This document shows, piece after piece, positions 8,487-16,843 of a stretch of 64,000 nt of DNA. The position numbers and the translations under genes were made by a program. Under the pieces are notes generated by a model. The model was not told where the DNA came from. It ran no database searches and worked only from the letters and a program-made list of their open reading frames with translations. Every line of letters starts with the position of its first letter. The stretch's first letter is position 1. Location: assembly GCA_045645505.1 (NCBI GenBank), contig JAZRIW010000006.1:1-64000 (forward strand), read 5' to 3'. Origin of the DNA: Fumia sp045645505. GTDB lineage: Bacteria > Bacillota > Clostridia > Oscillospirales > Ruminococcaceae.

Positions 8487-9329
8487 GTGCAAATTAAAAT
8501 TACAGGCGACAGTACTATTGACCTTTCAAAAGAAATGATTGAAAATAATAATATATCAATCTTCCCTCTTTATGTAAATATGGGAGATGAAAGCTATCGT
8601 GATGGTGTTACCGTAGTTCCCGATGATATATATGATTATGTAAAAGAAACCGGTGTTTTACCTAAAACTTCTGCACCTTCAGTCGGAGATTATATTGACT
8701 TTTTTACCGAAATGAAAAAAGAAGCAGATACTATTATCCACTTCAGTTTGGGTTCAGATTTTTCAAGTTCACACCAAAATGCAAAACTTGCCGCAGCTGA
8801 TTTTGATAATATTTATGTTATAGACAGTAAAAATCTTTCAACCGGTACGGGACTTTTAGTTTTGGAAGCTTGTGAAATGCTTAAAAAAGGACTTTCTGCA
8901 TCTGAAATTGTAAATGAAATTGAAACTTTGATACCTAAGGTAGATGCAAGTTTCGTACTCAATCAGCTTGATTATCTTGCTAAAGGCGGTCGTTGTTCAA
9001 GCCTGGTAGCAATGGGTGCCAATGTACTTAAATTGCACCCTACTATCTTGGTTAAAGACGGAAAAATGGAAGTCGGCAAGAAATATCGCGGTAGCTATGA
9101 TGATTGCGTTAAAAACTATATTAAGGACCGACTTAAAGATATTGGAGATATCCGTAAAAAACGCATATTTATCACAAATACACTTTGTGATGATTCCACC
9201 TATGAGGTAGCTTATAAAACAGTAACTGATGAGGCTGATTTTGAAGAAGTTTTACACACTATCGCAAGTTGTACTATAAGTACCCATTGTGGACCTAAAA
9301 CATTAGGCGTATTATTTATAAGAAAATAA
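8487..9329 (+). CDS. degV: DegV family fatty-acid-binding protein
   Basis: 280 residues from a GTG start preceded by GGAGG. DegV proteins (FakB-like) bind a fatty acid in a two-domain fold; in Firmicutes FakB presents exogenous fatty acids to the kinase FakA. Visible motifs are TSAPS (61-65), which forms the ligand head-group loop, and LDYLAKGGR (161-169). The length is normal for the family. It is a single-gene unit with its own promoter and a strong terminator at 9334. No fakA homologue is in the window, so the specific partner is not known. Confidence 0.9.
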   Translation: MQIKITGDSTIDLSKEMIENNNISIFPLYVNMGDESYRDGVTVVPDDIYDYVKETGVLPKTSAPSVGDYIDFFTEMKKEADTIIHFSLGSDFSSSHQNAKLAAADFDNIYVIDSKNLSTGTGLLVLEACEMLKKGLSASEIVNEIETLIPKVDASFVLNQLDYLAKGGRCSSLVAMGANVLKLHPTILVKDGKMEVGKKYRGSYDDCVKNYIKDRLKDIGDIRKKRIFITNTLCDDSTYEVAYKTVTDEADFEEVLHTIASCTISTHCGPKTLGVLFIRK

Positions 9330-9333
9330 AATT

Positions 9334-9364
9334 AAGAGGCTGTATCAAATACAGCCTCTTTTTA
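9334..9364 (+). terminator. Terminator of degV (convergent with ruvX)
   Basis: A perfect 12-bp stem (9334-9345 with 9349-9360) with a three-base loop and a T-run at 9359-9364. The minus side also has AAAA-rich flanks and could terminate the opposing ruvX operon as well. Confidence 0.85.
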
Positions 9365-9790
9365 TTAAGCCTCAGAGTTATTTTTTCTATATTCCAGATA
9401 GCTTTCCAAGATGATTGTAGCTGCAACTGCATCTACAACATCTTTTCTTTTTTGCCCTCTTGTGTTAGTGTTATTTAAAATCTGATGTGCGCTAACAGTA
9501 GTGGAACGCTCGTCCCATAAGATAACGGGTACATCGGTAAGCTCCTTTAATTTCTCAGCAAAAAGCTCACATTTCTCTGCCCTCTCCCCTGCAGAACCAT
9601 TCATATTAAGCGGATGCCCCACTACCACCATTTTTACATCATATTCAGTAATGGCAATAGCCACCTTATTGATTGTACTTTCAAAATTATAATCGTGTAT
9701 TACACCGATAGGAGAAGCTAAAAACTCAGTTCTGTCGCATACCGCAAGTCCTGTTCTTGCATCTCCGTAATCAACTGCCATAATTTTCAT
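9365..9790 (-). CDS. ruvX: Pre-16S rRNA nuclease / RuvX-YqgF family
   Basis: 141 residues from ATG at 9790, sharing one base with the pyrD stop (TAATG). The upstream GTG at 9796 is less likely, since GAGG sits at good distance from the ATG. YqgF proteins have an RNase H-like fold and mature the 5' end of 16S rRNA. The acidic residues expected at the active site are visible: Asp7 (AVDYG), Glu94 (WDERST) and Asp117/Asp120 (KDVVDAVAA). It ends the pyrK-pyrD-ruvX unit; that partnership looks positional rather than functional. Confidence 0.9.
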   Translation of the reverse strand: MKIMAVDYGDARTGLAVCDRTEFLASPIGVIHDYNFESTINKVAIAITEYDVKMVVVGHPLNMNGSAGERAEKCELFAEKLKELTDVPVILWDERSTTVSAHQILNNTNTRGQKRKDVVDAVAATIILESYLEYRKNNSEA

Positions 9791-10701
9791 TACCACACCT
9801 CAACCGTCTTTGTAAGCTCTGAAACAGATCTGATACCCTTTTCATCAAGCCAGTTATTCATACCGTCAACAATTTTTATCGGTGCAAACGGGTCGTTGAA
9901 AATTGCGGCACCCACCTGTATTGCAGAAGCACCTGCCATCATCATTTCAATAGCCATCTGAGGAGTAGCAATTCCTCCCATTCCCACAACGGGAACAGAA
10001 ACACAATTAGCCACCTGCCATACCATTCTCACAGCGATAGGAAAAACCGCAGGGCCTGACATACCACCGACATTGTTTCTTAAAACAGGTCGCTTTGTGT
10101 TTATATCAATTCTCATACCGAGCAAAGTGTTAATAAGACTTATCGCGTCAGCGCCCTCAGCCTCAACCGCTTTTGCAATATCTGTAATACTCGTGACATT
10201 AGGACTTAATTTTACCATAAGCGGTTTTTTCGTAGCATTTCTTACCGCCTTTGTTACTTCAGCAGCGGCCTGACAGCTTGTACCGAAAGCGGCACCGCCC
10301 TGTTTAACGTTAGGACAAGAAATATTAAGCTCTATCATATCAACAGATGTGTCATCAATTTTCTTGGCAATCTCGATACAATCTTCAACCGTACTTCCTG
10401 CAACGTTTGCAATTATAACAGTACCTTTTTTAGAAAGACTGGGAAGCTCGTTTTTAATAAAAGCATCTATACCGGGATTTTCAAGTCCTACCGAATTAAG
10501 CATACCTGAGGGAGTTTCTGCAATTCTCGGTGACGGATTACCCGCCTTTGGGTGTAAAGTCATCCCCTTTACAGAAATACCACCCAACTTTGAAAGCAGA
10601 AAAAACTCCTCATATTCCCTGCCGAATCCGATACAACCGGAAGCAACAATAACGGGGTTTTTAAATAAAACACCTGCGATTTTAACGCTCATATCAGCCA
10701 T
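9790..10701 (-). CDS. pyrD: Dihydroorotate dehydrogenase B, catalytic subunit
   Basis: 303 residues. It oxidises dihydroorotate to orotate in pyrimidine synthesis using FMN. The family-1B catalytic cysteine is Cys129 (NISCPN), and FMN/substrate motifs GMLNSVGLENPG (67-78), MVKLSPN and GMGGI are present. The start codon shares one base with the pyrK stop (TGATG), so translation is probably coupled. The PyrK partner next to it shows this is the NAD-dependent heterotetrameric class rather than the fumarate type. No other pyr genes besides pyrH (34.2 kb) are in the window. Confidence 0.95.
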   Translation of the reverse strand: MADMSVKIAGVLFKNPVIVASGCIGFGREYEEFFLLSKLGGISVKGMTLHPKAGNPSPRIAETPSGMLNSVGLENPGIDAFIKNELPSLSKKGTVIIANVAGSTVEDCIEIAKKIDDTSVDMIELNISCPNVKQGGAAFGTSCQAAAEVTKAVRNATKKPLMVKLSPNVTSITDIAKAVEAEGADAISLINTLLGMRIDINTKRPVLRNNVGGMSGPAVFPIAVRMVWQVANCVSVPVVGMGGIATPQMAIEMMMAGASAIQVGAAIFNDPFAPIKIVDGMNNWLDEKGIRSVSELTKTVEVW

Positions 10702-11468
10702 CAGAAAATCACCTCTTTACTGTTAAATACCGGTCCGTCTTTACATACATGCGCATGTGAAGAACTTCCGTCATGGGATTTGGTTTTACAAGCACAACCG
10801 AGACATGCCCCTACCCCACAAGCCATTCTTTCTTCCAAAGAAACCTCGCAGTTTATATTTTTACTGTTTGCGATTTCACTGATACTTTTAAGCATCACAT
10901 TAGGTCCGCATGAATAAATCATATCAGGTGTTGATTCATTTAAAACTTCATTTAAAGCGTCTGTTACGAAACCTTTTATACCTTCAGAACCGTCATTGGT
11001 GCAGATAATAACCTTAGCACCTGTATTTTTAAAATCATCTTTAAGTATAACTGAGTCCTTTTCTCTGAATCCTAAAATAACCACCGCTTTTTCTTTAAAG
11101 AATTCAGCTAAAGGAAGCATGGGAGGTGTACCGATGCCGCCACCTATCAAAACCACATTCTGATTTTCAGACTTAACTGTAAATCCATGACCTAAAGGGC
11201 CTAAAACATCAATGTCGTCCCCTTCTTTAAGCTTTGATAAAGCTAAGGTACCGTCGCCTTTTATCTCAAAAATCACCTTGATTGTACCATCTTTGATTCC
11301 TGCGAGTGAAATAGGACGTCTCAAAGTAAATCCATCAACTTTAATCTGAACAAATTGCCCGAATGTAGCTATATCGGCAATTTCCTTTGCAGAAATTACA
11401 AATTCGACAATGTTTTCAGATAACATTTTCTTAGAAATTATTTTATAGATTCCCTGTGTATATAACAC
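10701..11468 (-). CDS. pyrK: Dihydroorotate dehydrogenase B, electron-transfer subunit
   Basis: 255 residues from a GTG start with GGGAGG nine bases before it. PyrK passes electrons from the FMN of PyrD through a 2Fe-2S cluster and FAD to NAD. The FAD motif RRPIS (50-54), the NAD-binding GGGIG (109-113) and the cluster ligands Cys217, Cys222, Cys225 and Cys242 are visible. It is first in the operon and its stop overlaps the pyrD start. The upstream 100 bases are AT-rich; I did not find a clear PyrR-binding leader. Confidence 0.94.
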   Translation of the reverse strand: MLYTQGIYKIISKKMLSENIVEFVISAKEIADIATFGQFVQIKVDGFTLRRPISLAGIKDGTIKVIFEIKGDGTLALSKLKEGDDIDVLGPLGHGFTVKSENQNVVLIGGGIGTPPMLPLAEFFKEKAVVILGFREKDSVILKDDFKNTGAKVIICTNDGSEGIKGFVTDALNEVLNESTPDMIYSCGPNVMLKSISEIANSKNINCEVSLEERMACGVGACLGCACKTKSHDGSSSHAHVCKDGPVFNSKEVIF

Positions 11469-11533
11469 TTAAACTTTCCTCCCAAATTATATTAAGTATA
11501 TTTTACTATATTTTCATATAAAAAGCAATAAAT

Positions 11534-11562
11534 AAAATGAGGATGTTTTTTAGACATCCTCA
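11534..11562 (-). terminator. Terminator after lysC
   Basis: A perfect 9-bp stem (11538-11546 with 11554-11562) and a seven-base loop, followed on the minus strand by TTTTATT. It ends the ACT protein-hom-lysC operon seven bases after the lysC stop. Confidence 0.8.
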
Positions 11563-11568
11563 TAAAAA

Positions 11569-12774
11569 TTAGTTATTAAATGCTTCACTCAAAGCATTAA
11601 GTGCTTTTACGCCATTTGATTTCTCAATAAGAACTGAAATCTTAATTTCAGAAGTAGAAATCATCTGGATATTGATATCTGCTTCAAACAATGCTTCAAA
11701 CATCTTAGCGGCAACACCTGCATTTGATTGCATACCTGCACCGACAATTGAAACCTTTGTAACATTGTCATCAACTTCAATACGTGGGCTTCCCAAAGTA
11801 TCAAGATTTTCATTTAAAAGCTCTAAAGCAACATTACGCATATCGGTAGGAATTGTAAAGCTTATATCCTTTGTTCCGTCACGTCCGATAGACTGCAAAA
11901 TAATATCTACATTGATTTTTTTAGTAGCAAGTAAAGAGAAGAGACGGAAAGCAACTCCGGGACGGTCAGGAATACCCACAACCGCAATTCTTACTACATC
12001 ATCATCTTTAGCAACACCTTTAATTAACATTTTCTCCATTTTAGTCACCTCTTTCACCTTTGTACCGGGAATACGCTCTAAACTTGAGCAAACTTCAAGA
12101 TTAACACTATATTTTTTAGCCATTTCTACTGAACGATTGTGAAGCACCTGAGCACCGCAGGAAGCGAGTTCAAGCATTTCATCAAAAGAAATTTCCGTAA
12201 GTTTCTTTGCAGAAGGAACAATACGTGGGTCAGCGGTATAAACACCGTCAACATCGGTATAAATCTGGCAAAGGTCAGCATGTAAAGCTGCTGCAATAGC
12301 AACCGCACTTGTATCACTTCCGCCACGACCTAAAGTTGTTATATCATCGTATTTGTTGATTCCCTGGAATCCTGTTACGATAACGATACGATGTTTATCG
12401 ATTTCTTTCTCAATACGCTCACTTTCAAGCTTTTTAATACGAGCTTTTGAGTAGTTGGAGTCAGTTACAAAACCTGCCTGTCTGCCGTTTAAAGAAATAA
12501 CGGGAAATCCCATACTTTCGATTGCCATAGCAAGTAATGACGCGGAAATCTGCTCTCCTGTTGATAAAAGCATATCCATTTCACGTTTTGAAGCATTAGG
12601 ATTGATTTCCTGTGCTTTTTCGATTAAATCGTCGGTGGTGTCACCTTGTGCAGAAACAACCGCAACAACATTGTTGCCTTCTTTGTAGGTATCGGTTATG
12701 ATTTTTGCTACATTGAAGATTCGCTCTTTGTCTTTTACAGATGTTCCACCGAACTTTTGGACGATGAGTTTCAT
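11569..12774 (-). CDS. lysC: Aspartate kinase
   Basis: 401 residues from ATG at 12774 (MKLIVQKFGGTSV fits the family start); an ATG 12 bases earlier lies too close to AAAGGA. It phosphorylates aspartate, the first step towards lysine, threonine and methionine. The kinase domain (1-245) has KFGGTSV (7-13), GRGGSDTSA and TDVDGVYTADPR. Two ACT domains follow (about 262-335 and 340-401), which bind feedback amino acids in the family. It lies 26 bases after hom, so flux into threonine synthesis is encoded as one unit. Confidence 0.95.
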   Translation of the reverse strand: MKLIVQKFGGTSVKDKERIFNVAKIITDTYKEGNNVVAVVSAQGDTTDDLIEKAQEINPNASKREMDMLLSTGEQISASLLAMAIESMGFPVISLNGRQAGFVTDSNYSKARIKKLESERIEKEIDKHRIVIVTGFQGINKYDDITTLGRGGSDTSAVAIAAALHADLCQIYTDVDGVYTADPRIVPSAKKLTEISFDEMLELASCGAQVLHNRSVEMAKKYSVNLEVCSSLERIPGTKVKEVTKMEKMLIKGVAKDDDVVRIAVVGIPDRPGVAFRLFSLLATKKINVDIILQSIGRDGTKDISFTIPTDMRNVALELLNENLDTLGSPRIEVDDNVTKVSIVGAGMQSNAGVAAKMFEALFEADINIQMISTSEIKISVLIEKSNGVKALNALSEAFNN

Positions 12775-12800
12775 TAAAAGTACCATTCCTTTCGAATTTA

Positions 12801-14012
12801 TTAATAGTTTAATATACGTATTTTCTGAAGTAATTTAGCATCTGAAAGAGCATTAAGTTTATCTGAAAGTTCATATTCAGTAAGGTTTTCAGTAACAAAT
12901 GCAAATTCATTTTTAGGAGCGTTTTCTCTATTTAAATATAAAGGAGAATCAAAAACATCATCTATATTATCTTTATTTGCGTTTTCAAGACGTACATAGT
13001 ATGTAAACTTACAAGCTTTACAATCCAAAACATTATTTTCTTCGCTGTCGTTCCAGAGAATAGAATCATCTGTGCAAGATCTCTTTGAAACGTCGATAAT
13101 GTCAGCAACCACAGCACTTGCGGTAGGAAGTTTTCCTGCGCCTCTGCCGTAAAATACTACATCTCCTACTGAATCTCCTCTGACGAGTACGCCGTTAAAT
13201 ACATCATCAATAGAAGCTAACTGACTTCCCTTTTTGATAAATGCAGGGAAAACTGAAACTTCAAAAGAATTATCATCAAGTTTTTTAGTTCTTCCGATAA
13301 GCTTTATAACACTGTTATAGCTGTTTGCATATTCAACATCTTCCAAGGTAAGTGAAGTTATGCCCTCAGTGTGAACGTTCTGAGGATAAACGTGTTTTTT
13401 AAATGCAAGAGATGCTAAAATTGAAATTTTTCTGCATGCATCATGCCCTTCAATATCAGCGGAGGGGTCACGTTCAGCATATCCTAAATCCTGAGCTATT
13501 TTCAAAGCCTCAGAAAACTCCATACCCTCTTTAATCATCTTAGTTAAAATAAAGTTAGAAGTACCGTTTAAAATACCTGCAACCTCTGTAATTTCATTAG
13601 CGGCAAGACAGGTGTGCATAGGACGGATAACCGGTATTCCCCCACCTACACTTGCTTCAAAAAAGAAATTGACATTGTTTTCTTTAGCAATCTTTAAAAG
13701 CTCAGCACCTTTTGCGGCAACCAGTTCTTTGTTTGAAGTGACAACGTTCTTTCCTTTTTGTAAAAGTGATTTTACAAAATCAAAAGCAGGAGAAATTCCT
13801 CCCATAACCTCTGCAACAACAGAAATTTCATCGTCGTTTAAAATATCATTAAAATCTTTTGTAAATTTATCCTTGTAATCTACCTGAAAATCTCTTAAAT
13901 CAAGAATTCTCTTTACGAAAAACTCCTGACCTGACATTACGGGGGTGTTCATAAGAATTTCAACAACACCGGAACCTACAACGCCATGCCCCATAACTGC
14001 AACTTTTACCAT
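12801..14012 (-). CDS. hom: Homoserine dehydrogenase
   Basis: 403 residues. It reduces aspartate semialdehyde to homoserine. The Rossmann motif GHGVVGSGV (8-16), the substrate motifs GGGIPVIRP and GILNGTSNFILT, and AERDPSADIEGHDA are present. The C-terminal 70 residues are ACT-like but shorter than the usual regulatory domain. It sits between an ACT-domain gene 21 bases upstream and lysC downstream. Confidence 0.95.
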   Translation of the reverse strand: MVKVAVMGHGVVGSGVVEILMNTPVMSGQEFFVKRILDLRDFQVDYKDKFTKDFNDILNDDEISVVAEVMGGISPAFDFVKSLLQKGKNVVTSNKELVAAKGAELLKIAKENNVNFFFEASVGGGIPVIRPMHTCLAANEITEVAGILNGTSNFILTKMIKEGMEFSEALKIAQDLGYAERDPSADIEGHDACRKISILASLAFKKHVYPQNVHTEGITSLTLEDVEYANSYNSVIKLIGRTKKLDDNSFEVSVFPAFIKKGSQLASIDDVFNGVLVRGDSVGDVVFYGRGAGKLPTASAVVADIIDVSKRSCTDDSILWNDSEENNVLDCKACKFTYYVRLENANKDNIDDVFDSPLYLNRENAPKNEFAFVTENLTEYELSDKLNALSDAKLLQKIRILNY

Positions 14013-14033
14013 TATATGTTCATTCCTTTCAAC

Positions 14034-14474
14034 TTATATCCTCTTGACCGAAACCACACCATAAAGTCTTGATAAATCTGAAATAATATCATCAAAATCA
14101 AGCTCATCTCTGTTTATACGAATACCTATGGTTATAATAGCAACTTCATCAACCGGGATATTCTGATTAACAGTTAAAATGTTTACTCCAAACTCATATA
14201 AAAGTTTCAAAACCTTGGAAAGAACACCGGGTTCATCTGCTAATTTTAAATAAAGAGTGCTGATTTGACCTGAATTTTTTTCATCAAAAACATCAACTTT
14301 ATCCTTGTATTTATAAAAAGCACTCCTCGATATTCCTGCCATTCTGCAAGCATCAGAAGAATTTTTAGCCTTATTTTTTGAAAGAAGCTGTTTGGCTTCA
14401 ATAACTTTCAAAAACACATCAGGCACTACATCGGTGCTTATAATTAAACGTTTCGATTTAATTGAATTTTCCAT
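14034..14474 (-). CDS. ACT-domain protein, UPF0735/PheB family
   Basis: 146 residues. Residues 1-65 contain a helix-turn-helix-like segment (SSDACRMAGISRSAFYKYKDKV) and 70-146 an ACT domain (LADEPGVLSKVLKLL, VNQNIP). The family is often called PheB but its biochemical role is not settled; an amino-acid-sensing regulator is plausible. It is the first gene of the operon with hom and lysC, and a leader with a terminator-like hairpin precedes it, so it may sense a product of this pathway. The last point is inference from position. Confidence 0.85.
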   Translation of the reverse strand: MENSIKSKRLIISTDVVPDVFLKVIEAKQLLSKNKAKNSSDACRMAGISRSAFYKYKDKVDVFDEKNSGQISTLYLKLADEPGVLSKVLKLLYEFGVNILTVNQNIPVDEVAIITIGIRINRDELDFDDIISDLSRLYGVVSVKRI

Positions 14475-14500
14475 AAGATTTCCGCCTTTCCGTCAAAGCT

Positions 14501-14535
14501 TAAAAAATACACCCAACTTAAAACTCAGTCGGGTG
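14501..14535 (-). terminator. Leader attenuator hairpin before the ACT-hom-lysC operon
   Basis: On the minus strand a 9-bp stem (14527-14535 with 14510-14518, one G-T pair) is followed by TATTTTTTAA, an intrinsic terminator shape lying between the promoter and the start codon. An alternative pairing upstream (ACTCG with CGACTGAGT region) could act as antiterminator. No start codon for a leader peptide and no T-box sequence were seen. Confidence 0.5.
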
Positions 14536-14577
14536 CAATTCCGTCTAACGAGTACAGTTGTAAATCTGATAAATACA

Positions 14578-14606
14578 ACTATATCATTTATCTGCAAGGA
14601 ATACAA
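14578..14606 (-). promoter_or_regulatory. Promoter of the ACT-hom-lysC operon
   Basis: Minus-strand TTGTAT (14601-14606), 17 bases, TATAGT (14578-14583). The transcript would start near 14571 and leave a leader of about 95 bases containing the attenuator hairpin. Confidence 0.65.
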
Positions 14607-14716
14607 TATGGAAATTTAGCTGATTTTTGATAAATTTAAGGCAAAATATCTAAAATTATCAATATACATTCAATTTTCTATTATTTACTTTAAATATTAA
14701 AGCTTAATAGTGAATA

Positions 14717-16078
14717 TTACTGTATTTTATCTGATATTTTATAACTTTTTGGTGATTTTACAAAATATTCTGTTGTTTTTTTTAAAACAATTTTATAAAG
14801 TGTTAGCAAGGCAATGACATTTGGCAATGCCATAATGAGATTTAAAAGGTCTGAAATGTTAAAAATAAGGTTAATTTCAGTGACTGTCCCGAGTAAAATT
14901 GCCGCTACAAAAATAAATCTGTAGATTTTAATATATATTTCTTTTTGGGTTAAAAAAGTAATTGCTCTTTCACCATAATATGCCCAGCCTATCATTCCTG
15001 CAACTGCAAAAAACAAAGTAGATACTGCTATAAAAACTCCGGCACTGTTTCCCAAACTTGAGGAAAAGGCTTTTGTTACTATCATAGCACCCTCATCATT
15101 ACTCTTTACCCCACCCGAACAAAGTATAACAAGTGCAGTTATACTGCACATAAGGATTGTATCTAAAAACACCTCAATAATCCCCCAGAATCCCTGCCTT
15201 ACCACATTTTGAGTATCGACTGCGCCATGTGCAATAGGTGACGAGCCCATACCCGCTTCGTTTGAAAATACTCCTCTTGAAATTCCGAAACGTATTGCAT
15301 CTTTTGTTAAAAATCCTATTATTCCGCCTGAAACTGCACGCGTTGAAAAAGCATCTTTTAAAATAAGAATAAATGCCGACGGAAGAGCTTTGATATTTAT
15401 AATAATAGCAAACAACGCCCCTATTATATAAGTAAGCCCCATAACAGGTACCAGCATTTCGGTAACCTTCCCTATTCTTTTTACTCCTCCAATAAGTATA
15501 AGTCCCACGATTATAGTTAAAATAATCCCTGTTATCCATTTAGGAGTTCTGAAAACTGAAAATACAGCGTCAGAAACAGCATTTGCCTGAGATAAATTTC
15601 CGACTCCGAATGACGCAAATATGCACCCCAAAGAAAATAAAACAGCTAAAAAGTTACTCTTCATACCATTTTTTATATAGTACATAGGGCCACCCAGTTT
15701 TTCCCCGTTTTTATTGGTATTCTGAAAAGAGAGTGCCAGTACAATCTCAGAAAATTTTGTAGCCATTCCGAAAAAAGAACTTATACACATCCAGAAAATA
15801 GCCCCTGCTCCACCGCTTTTTATCGCAGTAGCCACACCTATTATATTTCCGGTCCCCAAAGTACCTGCCAAAGCAGTAGCAGCCGCCTGAAAAGAGGAAA
15901 AAGTACCTTTTTTATCCTCTACTTTAAACACCTCTTTAAAAGCTCTAAAAAAATATCTGAATTGTAAAAAATTAAGCTTAAAGGTTAAAAAAATCCCTGC
16001 CCCCAGAATAACTATAAGATAGATAACAGCAGTGGGCAGAGATAATATAAATTCATTAAGTTTTAAGGAAAAATCCAT
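14717..16078 (-). CDS. Sodium:alanine/glycine symporter, AGCS family
   Basis: 453 residues with about eleven hydrophobic segments. AGCS transporters take up alanine, glycine or related amino acids with sodium. Family signatures seen are the N-terminal LKLNFLQFRYF stretch, the GTLGTGNIIGVATAI loop (about 73-87), GGPMYYI and the SNEAGMGSSPIAH motif in the middle. It follows hisE by 50 bases with no clear terminator between, so it may be read with the histidine operon; its substrate could therefore be of interest. A hairpin covers its ribosome binding site (see 16082). Confidence 0.92.
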   Translation of the reverse strand: MDFSLKLNEFILSLPTAVIYLIVILGAGIFLTFKLNFLQFRYFFRAFKEVFKVEDKKGTFSSFQAAATALAGTLGTGNIIGVATAIKSGGAGAIFWMCISSFFGMATKFSEIVLALSFQNTNKNGEKLGGPMYYIKNGMKSNFLAVLFSLGCIFASFGVGNLSQANAVSDAVFSVFRTPKWITGIILTIIVGLILIGGVKRIGKVTEMLVPVMGLTYIIGALFAIIINIKALPSAFILILKDAFSTRAVSGGIIGFLTKDAIRFGISRGVFSNEAGMGSSPIAHGAVDTQNVVRQGFWGIIEVFLDTILMCSITALVILCSGGVKSNDEGAMIVTKAFSSSLGNSAGVFIAVSTLFFAVAGMIGWAYYGERAITFLTQKEIYIKIYRFIFVAAILLGTVTEINLIFNISDLLNLIMALPNVIALLTLYKIVLKKTTEYFVKSPKSYKISDKIQ

Positions 16079-16081
16079 ATA

Positions 16082-16122
16082 AAAGCCTCCGTTTAAATAA
16101 ACATTAAACGTCTTTTGGCTTT
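16082..16122 (-). promoter_or_regulatory. Hairpin that could mask the ribosome binding site of the AGCS symporter
   Basis: Two nested stems: AAAGCC (minus strand, 16117-16122) with GGCTTT (16082-16087), and CGTTTAA (16104-16110) with TTAAACG (16090-16096). The outer stem ties up part of the GGAGG before the symporter start. It may control translation or act as a weak intergenic barrier; no ligand is suggested by the sequence. Confidence 0.35.
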
Positions 16123-16128
16123 AAACTT

Positions 16129-16455
16129 TTATGTATTGTGGTCAGAAACATGGAAGGTTTTTAAATTACCTATTTTCTGACGACGTTCTTCTAAAATTTC
16201 TTCGATTTTTTCCAAAGAGAGATTTTGTTCAATCATCATAACAAGTGTATGATAAACAAGGTCGCAGATTTCGTTTGCAAGTTCCTCATTATCATTATTT
16301 TTTGCGGCGATAATCATTTCAGAACATTCTTCACCGCATTTTTTTAAAATTTTATCAATTCCTTTTTCAAAAAGATAGCAGGTGTAAGAACCCTCTTCAA
16401 AATTTTCTTTACGTCCCTTTAAAACTTCGTATAAGCCTTTAATTGTTTCGTTCAT
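16129..16455 (-). CDS. hisE: Phosphoribosyl-ATP pyrophosphatase
   Basis: 108 residues, last gene of the histidine operon. It hydrolyses phosphoribosyl-ATP to phosphoribosyl-AMP, the second step. The MazG-like helical fold is indicated by KCGEECSEMIIAAKN and NEICDLVYHTLVMM, which supply the acidic metal ligands. It is separate from HisI here, whereas many bacteria fuse the two; hisI ends one base before the hisE start. Confidence 0.94.
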   Translation of the reverse strand: MNETIKGLYEVLKGRKENFEEGSYTCYLFEKGIDKILKKCGEECSEMIIAAKNNDNEELANEICDLVYHTLVMMIEQNLSLEKIEEILEERRQKIGNLKTFHVSDHNT

Positions 16456-16456
16456 A

Positions 16457-16783
16457 TTATTCTTCCTTTCTTAAAACATCGTTAAAAAAGCAACTGTAAG
16501 AACCGGTATGACACGCAACACCCGTCTGGTTAACTTTTATAAGCAAGGTATCATTATCACAATCTGATTTTATACTGATAACCTTCTGAAGATTTCCGCT
16601 TGTCGCACCCTTATTCCATAATTCCTGACGCGAACGACTGTAAAACCAGGTATAACCCGTTTCAAGCGTCTTTTCAAGACTTTCTTTATTCATATAAGCG
16701 AGCATTAAAACCTCGTTATTTTTTTCCTCAACCACAATAGCGGGGATAAGCTCTCCTTTTTTAAAATAGATGTCTAAATCCAT
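16457..16783 (-). CDS. hisI: Phosphoribosyl-AMP cyclohydrolase
   Basis: 108 residues. It opens the adenine ring of phosphoribosyl-AMP, the third step of histidine synthesis. The zinc and magnesium ligands are in SDCDNDTLL and GVACHTGSYSCF near the C-terminus, and the substrate motif YSRSRQELWNKGATSG is intact. It is a stand-alone domain, about 60 bases after hisF. Confidence 0.95.
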   Translation of the reverse strand: MDLDIYFKKGELIPAIVVEEKNNEVLMLAYMNKESLEKTLETGYTWFYSRSRQELWNKGATSGNLQKVISIKSDCDNDTLLIKVNQTGVACHTGSYSCFFNDVLRKEE

Positions 16784-16843
16784 ATCATTACCTTCCTATC
16801 TTATTAAAAAATCTCCTTAAATATTACTGTAAAGCTATATTCT

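Noticed and set aside
11469..11533. PyrR-type attenuator before pyrK
   Set aside because: No PyrR-binding loop or leader terminator was found in the short AT-rich gap before the GTG start.
11672..12142. 156-residue plus-strand open frame
   Set aside because: It is fully antisense to lysC, has no ribosome binding site and shows no recognisable family.
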